Positions 1 through 13,102 of a DNA stretch of 64,000 nt are shown piece after piece (within the stretch, counting starts at the first letter, position 1; every line of letters starts with the position of its first letter). The notes beneath the pieces were generated by a model. It was not told where the DNA came from and did not search any database. It saw nothing but the letters and a program-made list of their open reading frames with translations. Origin of the DNA: Anoplopoma fimbria (lineage: Eukaryota > Chordata > Actinopteri > Perciformes > Anoplopomatidae); the NCBI RefSeq assembly GCF_027596085.1, contig NC_072457.1, positions 29,180,787-29,244,786 on the forward strand, in the 5' to 3' direction. A program made the position numbers and the translations under genes.

Positions 1-2118
1 GGTTAATATCCCCACCTCTGATTATGCAGCTGGTTTCCAGCATCTGGACTCCACAACACAGCGGATGAGACAGTTCAAGACAGTGCAAGGATTATGAGTT
101 TCTGACTTGTAAACAGCATTCACAATAACATCATGTTGTGTCTAAGAGTTTCATCACTTCCGACATGGTGCTTAAAACCAAATCAAACATGTGCAATCAA
201 TGTAATTAAATCCAAATTGAATAGTTATATAATGTTAATGTCACTACAGTATTTTTTTCAAGCCTTAAATGACAAATTTGTAATCATGAATTGCCTGATG
301 ACATAAGAAATCATGGGAATCTTTGCCATATCTAATATCCATATCATATGTGTTGATGAGACAATACACATATGGTAAATGTTAGTATAAGTCTCCAGGG
401 AATTATTGTAAGTAGATATGATTACCTCCCTAAGGGTCTGAAACAAGCATGTGTGTGTAAGTGTGATTGTCTTCACTTCCCTTTTCTTTCTTTTCCTCTT
501 GCCTTTATGCATGAACTGGTGTGCTAACGAAGCCCACAGCATGTCCTCTTTTCTCTCTTTGACCGATTCTCTTTGTGTATGCCTCCCCCTCCTCCCCCAT
601 CCTGTGGCCCCAGCATGTGCTGGGCGGCAGGGCCGGCAGGATCTTCCTTGCTTTTCCGTATCATTGAAAATCGACCGGCTTGGGTAACGGAGGAGTGGAT
701 GGGCAGAGTGAATGCAACCCTGCCACTGCAGCTGCTCCTGGCCACGGCAACTGGGGCAGAAAATCAGACTTATCGCTTTGCCATAATCAGCAAAGGATTA
801 CAGTTTCCTATCTCCCTGACCCTCTGTGTCCCTTTTTTGTCTGCCGCTTCTTCCACATTCTGATTTTCATTTGACGATTTTACCTTTCTCAGGTGTGATT
901 TTGCTCTTAAGTGTCTGTTTTACTTGCTGGTTTTCTCCTCTCTTGCTTTCTAGCCTTTAAACCATCTAAGCCTTGCTGTATATGTATAAGAGTGTATGTG
1001 TGCATGTGCAATGGTATGTGCACCAGCTCATACAGAGAGCTCGTCGCCCTGAACCTTCCATAAGCACTACAGAACGAAGCTATGGTCCTCTTTCCCTCTG
1101 TTGTCCATCTCCCATCGTTTCTCTCTCTCTCACTCTTTGTCTCTGTCTAAGACGACCAGGCTTAGAGGAAGATTTAGCTTTATTCTCCTGGGTGCTGTTC
1201 CTAGCTAGAGCTACTGAATCAGTCTTGGTGGTTGAGTCTTTGAACAGCCTCTCATGTTCACCCTCTGTTAAAGTGAATGAGTGGATGCCTGTTTAACTTG
1301 TCTGTGAAGTAAATGCTGTTGCTGAAACACAGGTCTCTCAAATAGAATAAACACAAGAAACCTCCCAACTTTTTAATAAAATATAAATACATAAGTATAA
1401 AAAGGAGGGACAGGAGGAGTTAAGGGAAGTATAATATCATGACATGAAATGAGTATGACAAATGACGGCAGCTGAAGTCCCAGGTATTAGCTTGTGGGAT
1501 TCAAAGTCGAAATCATGTCAGCTTTCTCTAAATCTTCTAGTGTGAAATTTAGCTGATTATGCTTCTACTGCAATGCATAGATCCAGTCTCAAAGTCATCA
1601 GGCTAATGCACCATAACACTGTCTTACCAGTGGGTCTATTTGAATGTGCTTGGTAGGTAAACACACACACTCACATTTCCCTTTCTATTTCGTCAAATGA
1701 CTTTTTGATTTTATATTTAAAAAAAGACTCCATTCTACAAACGTAGGTAACCCTGATGACATGGATAAGGTCTTTTTCTCTAGAAAGCTTTGTTTTCAAA
1801 TGCTGAGTAGGTTTGCACTCTTGATGACGAGTAAACTGATCTTGCTATGTAATTGATGGAGTCAACTAGCAGTAATCCTAATTTCACAGTCAAAGTGGCC
1901 TCTATTTTCTTGGTCTGAAGGGTTTAAACTGGATAAAAAATAAATGCAAGATAACAGACTCATGGAAACAGCCACAGGCAAATGCTCCTACTGTTGTTTA
2001 CCTTACTGTTTGGATTGAAAAGGTCACTGAACACACAATGGAGCATGTTAAATAGAAGCTGGAACAACAGCAGTTTAATAACGAGCACAGAGACATTTCT
2101 AGTTTGTTTTCCTGCATA

Positions 2119-2238
<120 letters not shown>

Positions 2239-2924
2239 AGGCAGTCATGACTTTATGTTTTTGCATTAAGCATCGGTCTGTTGAGGTTACCTGAAAGGGC
2301 AGCTGCAACACCACAGTGACTGAGTAATCCAACAACATAAGATATTGCATTAGGTTACTCCACATCCCCTTTCTTAGACAAAAACATGGCACTTACATAA
2401 TGCAATACGGTAAGTAGAATAATCCTAAAAAATGACACAAATGTGAAAAATGGATTCCATGGTGCTCTCTGCTATGCTCAATTACTATTTTTCCCCCTCA
2501 AAGAGAAAAAAGGGGAAATACATTGTGGATGAAAACTGATAGTAAACACATTACAAAGCTGATGTAAAGCATAAAAAGAAAGAAAGTAAAAAAGAAAGAA
2601 AAAAGATGTGTGTCTCCTGTTCCAAAATATTCAAGAGTTTTGACAATTCAGTCATAAAGATCTCTCTCTTTCATGCAGTAATTAAAGCACAGATTGCTCT
2701 CTAGACCTCCCCTCAGCTCTGATGACCTTAATGTGAACTCATTTCCTTAATTAACATGGATTGGAAGTGGAATGAGACTAATTACTGAAGTAGTCTGAAA
2801 TTTAAAGACCATCCAGAATCTACATTTACCTCAAGCGTTGGATAACAAGACTGAAGCGATTTGTGTGCACTGACACAGAAGAGTTTGTTTGGGTGTTAGA
2901 TAAGCAGGAAGGTCATGCTTACTT

Positions 2925-3052
<128 letters not shown>

Positions 3053-3324
3053 ACAGATAGGCTAGGTCCCCCTGTGGGCAAGTCTTGGCAATAGTAGAGA
3101 AGCGATCAGATGCCTGAGCAAGACAGCATTTAATGAGATGCTTATAGGCAAAGCATTCAAGTGCCATGTGACCTGCATGTGTGCAGCAAATAGGTATGTG
3201 TCCATGTTGATGATGAATTAACCATCAAATCCCATGCATTTGTTTGCGTGTTTGTGCGTTGGTGCAGAATGATTCACCTTGCAGTTCTTCTTCCAGCTGC
3301 TGTTAGCTGAAAATTAATTATGCG

Positions 3325-3375
3325 GGAGAGAGAGAGAGTGTGAGAGAGAAAGAAGAGAGAGAGAGAGAGAGAGAG
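3325..3375. repeat. (GA)n imperfect microsatellite
   Basis: Purine-only GA-rich stretch with a few interruptions (GTGTG near 3338 and AAAG near 3350). Confidence 0.9.
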
Positions 3376-3649
3376 TCCATCTCCTACACTTGCTTGCCTC
3401 GACTTCTTTACGAGTCAACTAACTGCTGATTTGATTGCCTAAATAAATCACACAATTCAAATTAATCTGAGCTTTCTGTTCTCTGTAAAATACTCTGGCG
3501 GTCGGACCTTTGCACCTCCATAAATCCACTCCCATTCTTCTCATAGCAATAGTAAACTGAACCGGAAGAGATGCACATTTCTCAATTTCCCAACAGTGTA
3601 TGGAAACTCTCTGCAAGATCGATAACTATAGATCACGTCATCTGCTCAG

Positions 3650-3860
3650 CCTGTACAGCAGGTAATTAGATCAATTGTGCCATAGTAAGTGCTCATCCTC
3701 GCCACTTCATCTTCAATCAGCGAAAGGTGATAGCTTTGGAATAACAACATATGGAAAATAAAAGCAGAACTACTCCCAGTCTTGTGGGCTCCCTTGTACA
3801 GGAATCAGGCTCTAATCGGGGTCCATGATGCCCACACGCATTAAGGGCTCTAATCAGATT
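3650..3860. promoter_or_regulatory. Candidate distal enhancer of the beta3-like gene
   Basis: About 1.3 kb upstream of the start codon there is a cluster of GGTAATTAG (3661-3669), an E-box CATATG (3748-3753) and two CTAATC motifs (about 3812 and 3850). Homeodomain/Otx-like and proneural E-box sites of this kind are typical of retinal and neuronal enhancers, and avian beta3 is known to be a direct target of the proneural factor ATH5. The call is inference from motif clustering only; no conservation could be tested. Confidence 0.2.
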
Positions 3861-4954
3861 TGGTGTCAGGATGTGATGTGGCAGAATGGATTCTTCCAGT
3901 CATCTGGGATCCTTTCTCACTCAAGTTACCTTATATCATTTGCATGGATTCATTTTTGGTTAAAACATTCTTTGTGCTTGTTGCCTCATCCATAGCCTCC
4001 TGTTACATTACGAGATCATGGCATGCCATGTATGGTATGCAGTGACAAGGCATGATAATATGTGGCTGACTGAATGAAGCATTAAATTGCACTCTGATGA
4101 TTTACAATAATGTGCAGACGCACTGAAGATAAAACAATGTGATGGGCTTCTGAGAGGAAACTTACATGTCCCTGCTTCCTGTGAGATGATCGTAAGTCAT
4201 TTCACATAAACTAAAGTGCCTCAAGACATCTATGACTGTTTCACTTAAAGTAAAGTGGGAAACCCTGTTGTTCAACCCAATCCTGCTCATTCATGTCAAC
4301 TTTCATGCAGTAACTTGATTTGGACCTTTGATAAAGATTTTTTTGTTCACTTAGACAGGAAAACATAGAAAAAATAGGGTCCAGGTTGAAAAATACTGAA
4401 GTAACCCTATTGTTTTGAGCACCACTTTTGTTTTGTGGTTTAATAGGTTCACATTTGTGTCTCTCTTAAAGCAATACTTATATGCCCTTAACTAAGGCCA
4501 CTCCATCAATGGTGATACATATGTAACGTAACGGACCTGGTAATTAAACTCAACAGGATAGTAAACTGCTTTTAAACTATTAGATTATACTCTTTTATAT
4601 AAGGCAATCCCTTTCCTCATCATTTATTATTTTGCATTGCCTTGCATTTGACCTGCATCCAATTGGCTTTTTATCTAATATTATTTCACACCATTATATC
4701 TATCATCCATCCATCCATCCATGTATCTGTTTGTCTGTCTGTCTGTCATGATTTATTTATTTATTCACCTCTGGATGGGATCCGTCCTCCCTCCATCCTC
4801 AGACGGGCTAGCCCTCCTCCGTCCCGCCCTCAGCCCGGCTCTTCTCCGGCAGCATCCATCTCTGCACCCGATCCCTTACACACAAAACACGAGAAGAGGA
4901 ACAATACAGGCGACAGAACAAGGGTTTGATAAAGAAAAGAGACTCGACATCGAC

Positions 4955-4973
4955 ATCAGACCTGGACAGCACC
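4955..4973 (+). promoter_or_regulatory. RE1/NRSE-like site with shortened spacing
   Basis: The right half GGACAGCACC (4964-4973) matches the REST consensus right half at 9 of 10 positions. The left part ATCAGACC (4955-4962) resembles TTCAGCACC with one base missing, and the spacer is one base instead of two. The total is 19 bases against the canonical 21. The position, in the presumed 5' leader, resembles the RE1 known in the 5' leader of the mammalian beta2 subunit gene. Binding is uncertain because of the spacing. Confidence 0.35.
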
Positions 4974-5044
4974 CAGAGGTGGTCCTCAGGAGGTCCGACT
5001 GGGCTGTTGAAGTGCACACTGCAGGACTGTGTGTGAACAGCACA

Positions 5045-5053
5045 ATGATTTGA
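5045..5053 (+). promoter_or_regulatory. Two-codon upstream ORF in the leader
   Basis: ATG ATT TGA lies 45 bases before the preferred start codon at 5099. If the mRNA begins upstream, this minimal uORF would be met first and allows reinitiation. It is seen in sequence; the effect is inferred. Confidence 0.4.
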
Positions 5054-5098
5054 TCTTCTGGATTCATCCGATCGGTGTTGTAGATGATTGGAGGGAGC

Positions 5099-5159
5099 AT
5101 GAAGTTTGCGGTTGCGGTGGTGTGGTTGTCCCTTGCTCTCGGGGAGGCTACTATGGAAG
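5099..5159 (+). CDS. chrnb3: beta3-like exon 1 (signal peptide)
   Basis: Encodes [20 protein letters not shown] and the first base of codon 21. The hydrophobic core is typical of a signal peptide. The donor is G|GTAAGA, phase 1. An in-frame ATG at 5084 is directly preceded by an in-frame TAG (5081-5083), so no longer N-terminus is possible. Confidence 0.9.
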
Positions 5160-7319
5160 GTAAGACACACAGTCATCTTTTAACTGTTGAAGCTAAGCTA
5201 CAGTACGTCTTATTTGCCTAATAACCTAAGGGTTAATTGACTTGGGATAGCCTCACATGTTTGTGTTTTTGGTGAGCATTTGGCATCGTGTTGCGCGTCA
5301 AAACACAGCATCAGCACCACTTTACAGTCCCATTAATCTAGCAGAGTTATTGACCAATGCGCTCCATCCTGCACAGATACTCCTAATTTTGAAACAGTTT
5401 TATATCCATACTATATGGATCAGATGTGATGACTAAATGATGGGGTCAGGTGAGAGGAGCACGGTCATGATTTATTAAAGAAGGGAGCACAGCGCCCCCC
5501 TTGGGATGTACGACTGAGCTTGGCTGTATATCACACTGCAAGAGAACAATATAGGACAATAAAACACATTGAAATGAATGGGAAAAGAATTCCCTAAGAT
5601 AATAAAGCTGTGACTCAGGTATGGTCTTGTTTATGAAAAGTAAAGAATGAGATATTGTGTCACTGTGGTGCTGAGCTACAGAAAGTCAGTCTTCTGTGTG
5701 AGTGTGTGTTGCTTTCAGTTTATGCTACAGCATTCACACAACTTTAATCTCAAGATGGAGTGGCTCTTGGCAGCACACGCTGTACCACTCTCTTGCTGTA
5801 TATTATTTTTTCTGTTGTGTGTGTCTGCTAGTGACAGGGAGGAGAGAGTATGAATGATGAAGTTCATGAAAGCGATTACTCTATCACCTCAGAGAACAAT
5901 TATGTGTCCCAGAAAGCCTCTGTCCACGATTAAGTTAATGATTAATCACATTTTAAACTGACACTGAGCTTCCTGCAAGGGAATTATGTTACCCACAATT
6001 TAAATGTTCAGTTCACGAAAATTACAAAAAATTCAAAAACATTTTCTCACTTCCCTGTAGCATCATGCAGATGGCTCGGATTTTATATGTCCAGCTTTTC
6101 AAATATTCGTCTCCGACATGTATGGTGTCAACTCATAAAAGATGAATGGAAAATAACCTTAACAGGAATAATGTCCCAGTTACTCTGGTTTTCCAGATAC
6201 CTTGCTGACAACAATTTCCATAGGAACTATTTATTTGCAGTAGTTCCAATGAAAACGCCAGGTGTAGGCTGTGTACAGTAGTACTGCACACATGCGGTCA
6301 CCTGTGGTCATGTGATGCTGAGTGTCTTTGACATCCAATGACTATGTGTGAACCGTTCGCTCATACACATTACAGTACACGTCTCAAGGGCCTGATGACT
6401 GATGGGGTTAACCATTGTGAAAACTCTTGGCTCACCCAGAGTCAGAGTTATAAATCCACTCCATTCTTGACAAGACCTGCCCCGCGTAACTGGTGGAGGC
6501 AGAGATGATTGGTTAAAGTTGGGTGTTGACCTTGAGTAGGGTCAAGATAGCTCGTTGGTCAGGGCATAGGACCTCAACAAATCAGGTTACCGGTACCTCG
6601 TAAAGCATGGACGCCTGGCCAATGTTAGAGCTTGAGTGCTAAAAGGAAAGCAGTGGGATTCATAATAACGTCCCCTAGAGATTCCTGTCCTGTTGCATTA
6701 TGGGTAAAGCTGTTGCACTATGAGCAGTGGTGTCAGATTGTAAAGCATGCTTCTCTCTCTTTCTTTATGATTCTCTCTTGAATCCTGCCTTAAACATGTC
6801 CCCTTTCCCAAAGGTCTGGAAGCATCTCATTAGAAGTCAATGACAATTGCATTCAGAAAAGGGATTTTGCAGTAGTGTGAAAATTTTTTAGCTCCCCTCT
6901 GTTTTCCCTCCCATCCTTTTACCCTCAGTGGTATATCCTGCTGTTATTCCACAGTGAACAGCTGGTGGAAGGGACAATGTGATCGTACCACTGTGTCACC
7001 CATCGGGTGTTTTAGATTGAGGAGATGGCAGGGTGTTTCATTGAAAGCTGGGTCAGCCTGTGTCTGTATCAATACTAAGCATGCTGTAGTTTGTCTGTCT
7101 TACTTACACACATGCACACACACACATGCACACAGAGTGTACGTGTGTACAATGCCTTGTTAAGTCCTCTGTTAGTAAATACCTAAACACAAAGACACAC
7201 ATGAATGCATCATAATTTCCAAATCAGTCCCCAATCCTCCAATCCCCCCCTGTACGTTCTAATCAATAGTATCCCCTTCACCTCTGCTCAATCAACCACG
7301 CACACACACACACACACAC

Positions 7320-7403
<84 letters not shown>

Positions 7404-10400
7404 CAATCATTCTCTATCTGAGGGAGGGAGCTCTTGTAGTGGAATCCATCCCTGTGGTGTTTAACTAGTTTGGCCCCCGTGTTTTTGTTGATGATGATCT
7501 TGAGACAGATTTGCTTCCCATAGAGATTCTAAATAGGAACACTGAGTGTACTGATGGGCCTTTCCAAGCCCTTACAATCTGTGCTTTACAGGGGATCTGA
7601 TGCAATGGGAGGTAATCGGAGTCTGAACAGGCTGTCTACTTTAGCTTTAGATTCCAACACACCCAACAGCAAACAGGAGTAGACTGAAGACAGGGAATGC
7701 AGGGTACATCTGTGTCAATGCACACACACCCTTAAGCCCTCTTGTTTTTCTCGTTTCCGTAAATGACAGCCTGGTTTCCTAAAGTCCTGACAGTTTGTGT
7801 TTTCTCCTGGGTGAAATCAACGCTACTACTTACGTAACTTAAATTACATAACAAAACACACATCAGCCAAACCATGATCTGTTACTAAACCTAAAAAAAT
7901 AGTTTTGTTACCTAAACATAACCAAGTAGTTTTGTAGCATTTTTTTTTGTTTCAATTCACAAAGTTAACCACATGCTTAAAACTGCAACTGTAATTTATG
8001 TTTCCCTCAAAACTTACTACTACTTTTATGGGAACTAACAACTAACAAGTAATGTTTGTGTATTCAAAACGATCTACTGGTTCTTTGAAGAAAAGGATTC
8101 ATGGACTGGGTTCATCTAAAAACCACTGAGAATTAGACAGGAAGCAAGAAATCAGATGAGACAAACTGCATTAGGCATAATGCTAGGTGAGCAGGAACGA
8201 GAGCGATTCTGTTCAAACAGATGGAAATGAGAAAGGAATTGACTGAGTGTGTTGTTGTACTGCAGAGCAGAGTGACATAGACAATGTGTGTGTCAACAAG
8301 TAAGCAGTTCATATTCCACTCACCTTGCGATGGACAAGAACCACACCTGTTACCATGGTAACTCTACACAACGAAGATGGCGATATAGTTGTAGCCCGAA
8401 AATGCTAAGAAGACAAAAAAATAAAAATGAGACTAATATTATTCTAAAACAATAAAAATCAATTGGGGAAACTAATTTGACCAAAACAAATATATTTGAA
8501 TCAAAATTGTGTGCGAACATGTACACTGTTTCATAGTAATAGGCCATTACATTGTGGAGGGTTATAATACAAACATTTGTACTTTTCTTAGGTTGTCCTT
8601 CAGGCTGTTCTAAAAACATATTCATAAAAATATTTCTAAATGCAATCATAAACCTTATGCCCTTAAGTTTCATTCTTCAAATAGCCCGTGAAGGTGAGAA
8701 CTTAAACAAGAAATAACAATAATAAATAAATTGTTCTGGATAATGAATGTGTAAATTCAGGGACAGATAAATAGTTTAAGTTAAAATCAACCCAAAAAAC
8801 TAAATATTGAACTACAGTAGCAGAATATAGAGTATCAAGTGATCTATGTAGATTTGCTTGCGCTGTGCACAACCCTGTGTTTAGAAATAAGCTGAAATGG
8901 GAATTTGCTCTCGACTTGCTATCTGTTTTGCTGTCTGTTCTCATTCCCCTTGCCCCAGTTAACTTCTCCTGTACCAACCTCAACCCTGCCCACTCATCCT
9001 GTCTCTCTCAGTCACTAAAGGGAATTGCTCCGGGTCACTCCGTCTCACTCCTTCCCTTATCAGCTCTCTCCATTCCCCTTGTTTGAGAGGGTATTGATTT
9101 AAACTCTTCTTTTCTGTCTATCCGCTTCCGTCTCCTTGCAACACTACCATTGGCAGTGCCAAATATCGTCCTCTTATTGCAGTCGAATGCTCAGAACTCA
9201 GCGTTGATAGAGTTACCGAGGGAGCCTCTGTTGTGCAGCTTAAGTATAAATACCAAATACTGCTCTGAGCGCCCAGCACATGCTGCTGTCATCTGCATCT
9301 TTCATGAGTTATAATGAGTAACAGGGAAGAGGTTCCCTGTCTTGCTCAGGGACAATTTGACAGGATATATAGCTCCTGATGAGCATGCTGGCTGTCAGTA
9401 GAATCAAGTATGTAAACTTTAAGCCACTGAGGAGTCGCCGATAATGTACTTTTAACCGAGTCAAACCAAACTGAACTAAAGTGTGTTTTCTGTACCTGTC
9501 TACCTGAGAGACCTGATATCTCCCATCTGTCTGTTCTTGACTGGGTGGCTGATGAAGTGAAAGCAGTGTTCCTTCAATGCACAGTCTCAGAGTAAACGTC
9601 ACTCTTTAGCTGACTATTATGTCTTGTGCCTGGCTGCACAAAGCGCTCTGAGCTCAGCTTGTCTCCCCTGGCAATGGTTCTGTCTGAGGTGATCATGTCA
9701 GCGTGATCATTTTTTCAGCTTTGGGAGCTTAGATGCATTCGCTCGGCCATGGCCAGCTGTCAGTCGAGGGTTGACAGTGTGTGTGTATGCCTGGCTCTAA
9801 GGCCCTGACTTAATTTTTCCCTCCACTTGCTTTTGAGACTCTGGGGAGGTGGTTCACTTTGTTCATGCATGACTGTGTCTTTGTATGTTCTCAAACATGG
9901 AAGAAGAAGTTGACATTTATGCACACTTCTGTCTGTGCATATGAATATTACATGCACGCAAAAAAAGTCCAAGACAGTGTTCTCGAATGTCTTGTTTTTT
10001 TTTACATTTAGTGGCATGGCTCTAGGTATGGCAATGTCGGTCTGTTGGCTGGTCAGTCCGTCCACCACTTTGGTCCAGACTAGAGGTAGGTGGTATACCG
10101 GTTGGACGGCATGGATTTTGCAATACCTTGTTTACCTGATAAATATACCCATTTTTTGGTTTAGTACACATACGAGGACGAAGGAGACCGATGAATGATG
10201 TAACTGTTTATACTGTCTATGGTTACTTACGGGTTACCGCTGTTCAGTTTCATCACAGAATTCCTTGCTTTTCATTTTGGCACCCATGGTAAAGGTTAGA
10301 GCAGCCTTTGAAAAAAACAAACAACAGTAAATAAGTGGGAAAAAAATATATATATATTCTAATTATTATTTTTGCTGATATCCAGGTTGCTTAGCATGAC

Positions 10401-13009
10401 AGTTCACTTCCAATTAAAAACAACAACATGGCAGCTACTATTGACTCTGATGAATCACATTTTACATTATGGGGCAGGATACTCCCCTCAAAACACATAT
10501 AGGCCTATACTTCATTGTCATTTATATTTAGACCCAACAAACACATCTGTATTTTATGTTTTATTTCTTACTGAAAATGTGTTCTCTTATAGTGCAAATA
10601 GAGTGAAAATTGTTAGATGTGAAAATGTTTTTAGTGTTGTATCCCTTTTGATTTTGTAATACTTTAATATAATACCATCACTGCAAAAGACTGAAAAAAT
10701 ACTGTGGTATAAATTTTAGGACCCCTAGTCCAAACTGAAATATCCCAACAGCCATTGAAGAGATTGTCAATATTTTAACAGATATTCACGGTACCCAAAG
10801 GATAAATCCTAACAACTTTGGCGAACCTCTGAGTTGTCCTCTAGCACCAACATGAGGTTGACATTTGGAGTTTTAAGCAAAATATCTCAACAACTATTGG
10901 ATGTCCCCCTAGGATGCCTTGTAACAACGTTGGTGTTTCCTCGACATCAGCGCACAATTTAAATTCATCACATTATTTAGTTTATAACTAAATATCTGCC
11001 AACTAAAAACATTCTCACCATCTTCAGTTATATTGCGTGTTTTGTGCTAATTAGCAAATGTCAGCATGCTAACATGCTTTACTTGTGAACAGGGTATGGA
11101 TGCCACCTGCTCAACATCAGCATGTTAACACTGTCATTGTTAGCCTTATGACCTCACTGAGCTGCTAGCCTGGCTCTATGAATTACACAATGTCTACACA
11201 GCCTGCTTACAGAAGTAAGAGCAGTGTTAGCAGAGAAGTATAGAAAGCCAAGGACCACAAAAACACGTAAAATTGACTTCTGAAGTCACAAACAGTATCA
11301 GTCTTCCATGAGTATCTGCACAGGATTCGTTCAGGCTCAGTATTGGGTGTGACAGAATGTCTACATAGCTTATGTAGCAAAATCACCATGTTAGTAGAGC
11401 AGCAGTGTCAGCTTCAAACTAAACTACAAATTTCAGCCATACTTATAGTCATATCCATAGCTATATTCTCATGAACAAGCTACCATTTTCTTTCCAATAC
11501 AAAAATGTTGTCCTCATCTCTATTTTCTTCTCTGGCTCCTTCCAGCACAGGAAGACTTTGTGTCGCTGGCCGAGATGGAGGATTCCTTGTTGAGGAACCT
11601 TTTCAGGGGTTACCAGAAGTGGGTCCGGCCTGTCCTGCACTCTAACGACACCATCACTGTATGCTTTGGACTCAAGATCTCACAGCTGGTTGATGTGGTG
11701 AGGAAACAACACCCAGATACGCAAACACACAGGAGGCTCTGTCTATAGAAGAACATGCTGCACCCTCATGTCCTGTTGACCTTCATGAATACTACCTTTG
11801 TGGAACTCATCCTGATCAAATTTTCCACTCTATGGTCAATATAAGGCCAATTTGTGCTGTTGAAGTTCTTGCAATTGAATTATATGTGAAAGGGAGTAGG
11901 TTTATATGAAAGGAATAACAAAGTAGACGTGAATAAAAAATGACTAGGCCATTTTTGTTGGGAATCCTCAGCAAATAAATATGTAAGTGTGTTTTATTTG
12001 TGTAGGGTCCTCAACAGATTTTGATTCACCATCTTATTTGTATGCAGCCTTTCAAGATTACTTTGCATTTTAGTAAAATTGACAAAGGCAGAACGAAAGA
12101 AGGAAAATCAATATAGTCAGGCTGACCTTTGAAAAACCAATCAGAAAGACAAATCAAACAGAATGCTGAGGACATGACCTCCGTGTCCTAAATGGTAGCT
12201 CTGTCCATGCCATAAATTATGTGTTATATTAATATTAGATGGATGGGGGTTTTTCAAATGGACTCTGCATTGATCACATCCTGAGCGCCCTTGAGCAAAG
12301 TGGAACCAGACAGGGACTCTAATGCTTCCAGGAGATCAACGCAGCAAACAGTCTCTGTGTGTACCTGTTAAGGAAGCTCCCTGCAGATAATAAAATTGCC
12401 TTATGTAACATGGTTAGTAAAATCCTGTTACAGTCGTCTGAGGATCCACGGTTATTTTTTGTAATGGAAAACAGAAGGGAGGAAGTGAATCTCACCATCA
12501 ATAGGACACATAACAATAAGCAGAACAGGTGATTATTTTTGAAAGAAGAAAGATTCATGGGAAGTTATAGAAAAGAATTCCATGAAAAGAAAATAGGTTC
12601 AGAGTTGGCGCATCATCTGTTTAGGACAGGACAGAAGGTTACTATTTAATGTTAAGAAGAGATGATAAAGGAAACCAGGGCAAAGGAAGGCAAATACAAA
12701 AGACAGAAAGGCAGGTTAGAAGTGTAAGAGATGGACAGGGATGGCTAGTAAAGGACGTCAACAGAGGAAGTATAGTATAGAGGTTGAGCAGTGTGAGCAT
12801 AAAAAAGGTGGAGGATAAGGAGATGATGGATTTAAATGGGCAAAAGAGAGAAAAAAAGAAGGGCAGGTAAGAAAGGTTAAAAGGTCCAAAGTAGTCTTTC
12901 ATAGTAGCAAAACAGTAATGAGGCCATCCGGCTGGAACCAGATCGCATTTATTATTTACACACAGGGCACACAGACACACACACACACACACACACACAG
13001 ACACACACA

Positions 13010-13102
<93 letters not shown>

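Larger units (their letters stand above)
4770..5098 (+). promoter_or_regulatory. Probable promoter and 5' leader of the beta3-like gene
   Basis: The 330 bases before the first coding exon are clearly more GC-rich than their surroundings, starting with a C-rich stretch at about 4775-4860 (GTCCCGCCC at 4822-4830 resembles an Sp1-type GC box). No TATA box is evident, consistent with an initiator/GC-type neuronal promoter. The leader carries an RE1-like site (4955-4973) and a two-codon upstream ORF (5045-5053). The transcription start cannot be fixed from sequence alone. Confidence 0.45.
5160..11545 (+). other. beta3-like intron 1
   Basis: A 6.4-kb intron without coding signal. It holds a RE1 left-half-like sequence ATCAGCACC (5310-5318), a tRNA-promoter-like fragment (about 6548-6600), an (AC)n tract (7301-7401), a dispersed fish repeat (about 7800-8060), a perfect X-box palindrome (8349-8362) and a dispersed repeat split by a later insertion (10012-11190). 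Confidence 0.9.

Noticed and set aside
4721..5053. A 110-residue open frame overlapping the beta3-like leader
   Set aside because: It begins in a TGTC/CATC simple repeat, has no family resemblance and ends at the two-codon uORF stop. It is probably chance in GC-rich leader DNA.
7301..7401. CRISPR-like regular repeats
   Set aside because: All regularly spaced repeats in the window are simple microsatellites; no repeat-spacer pattern exists.
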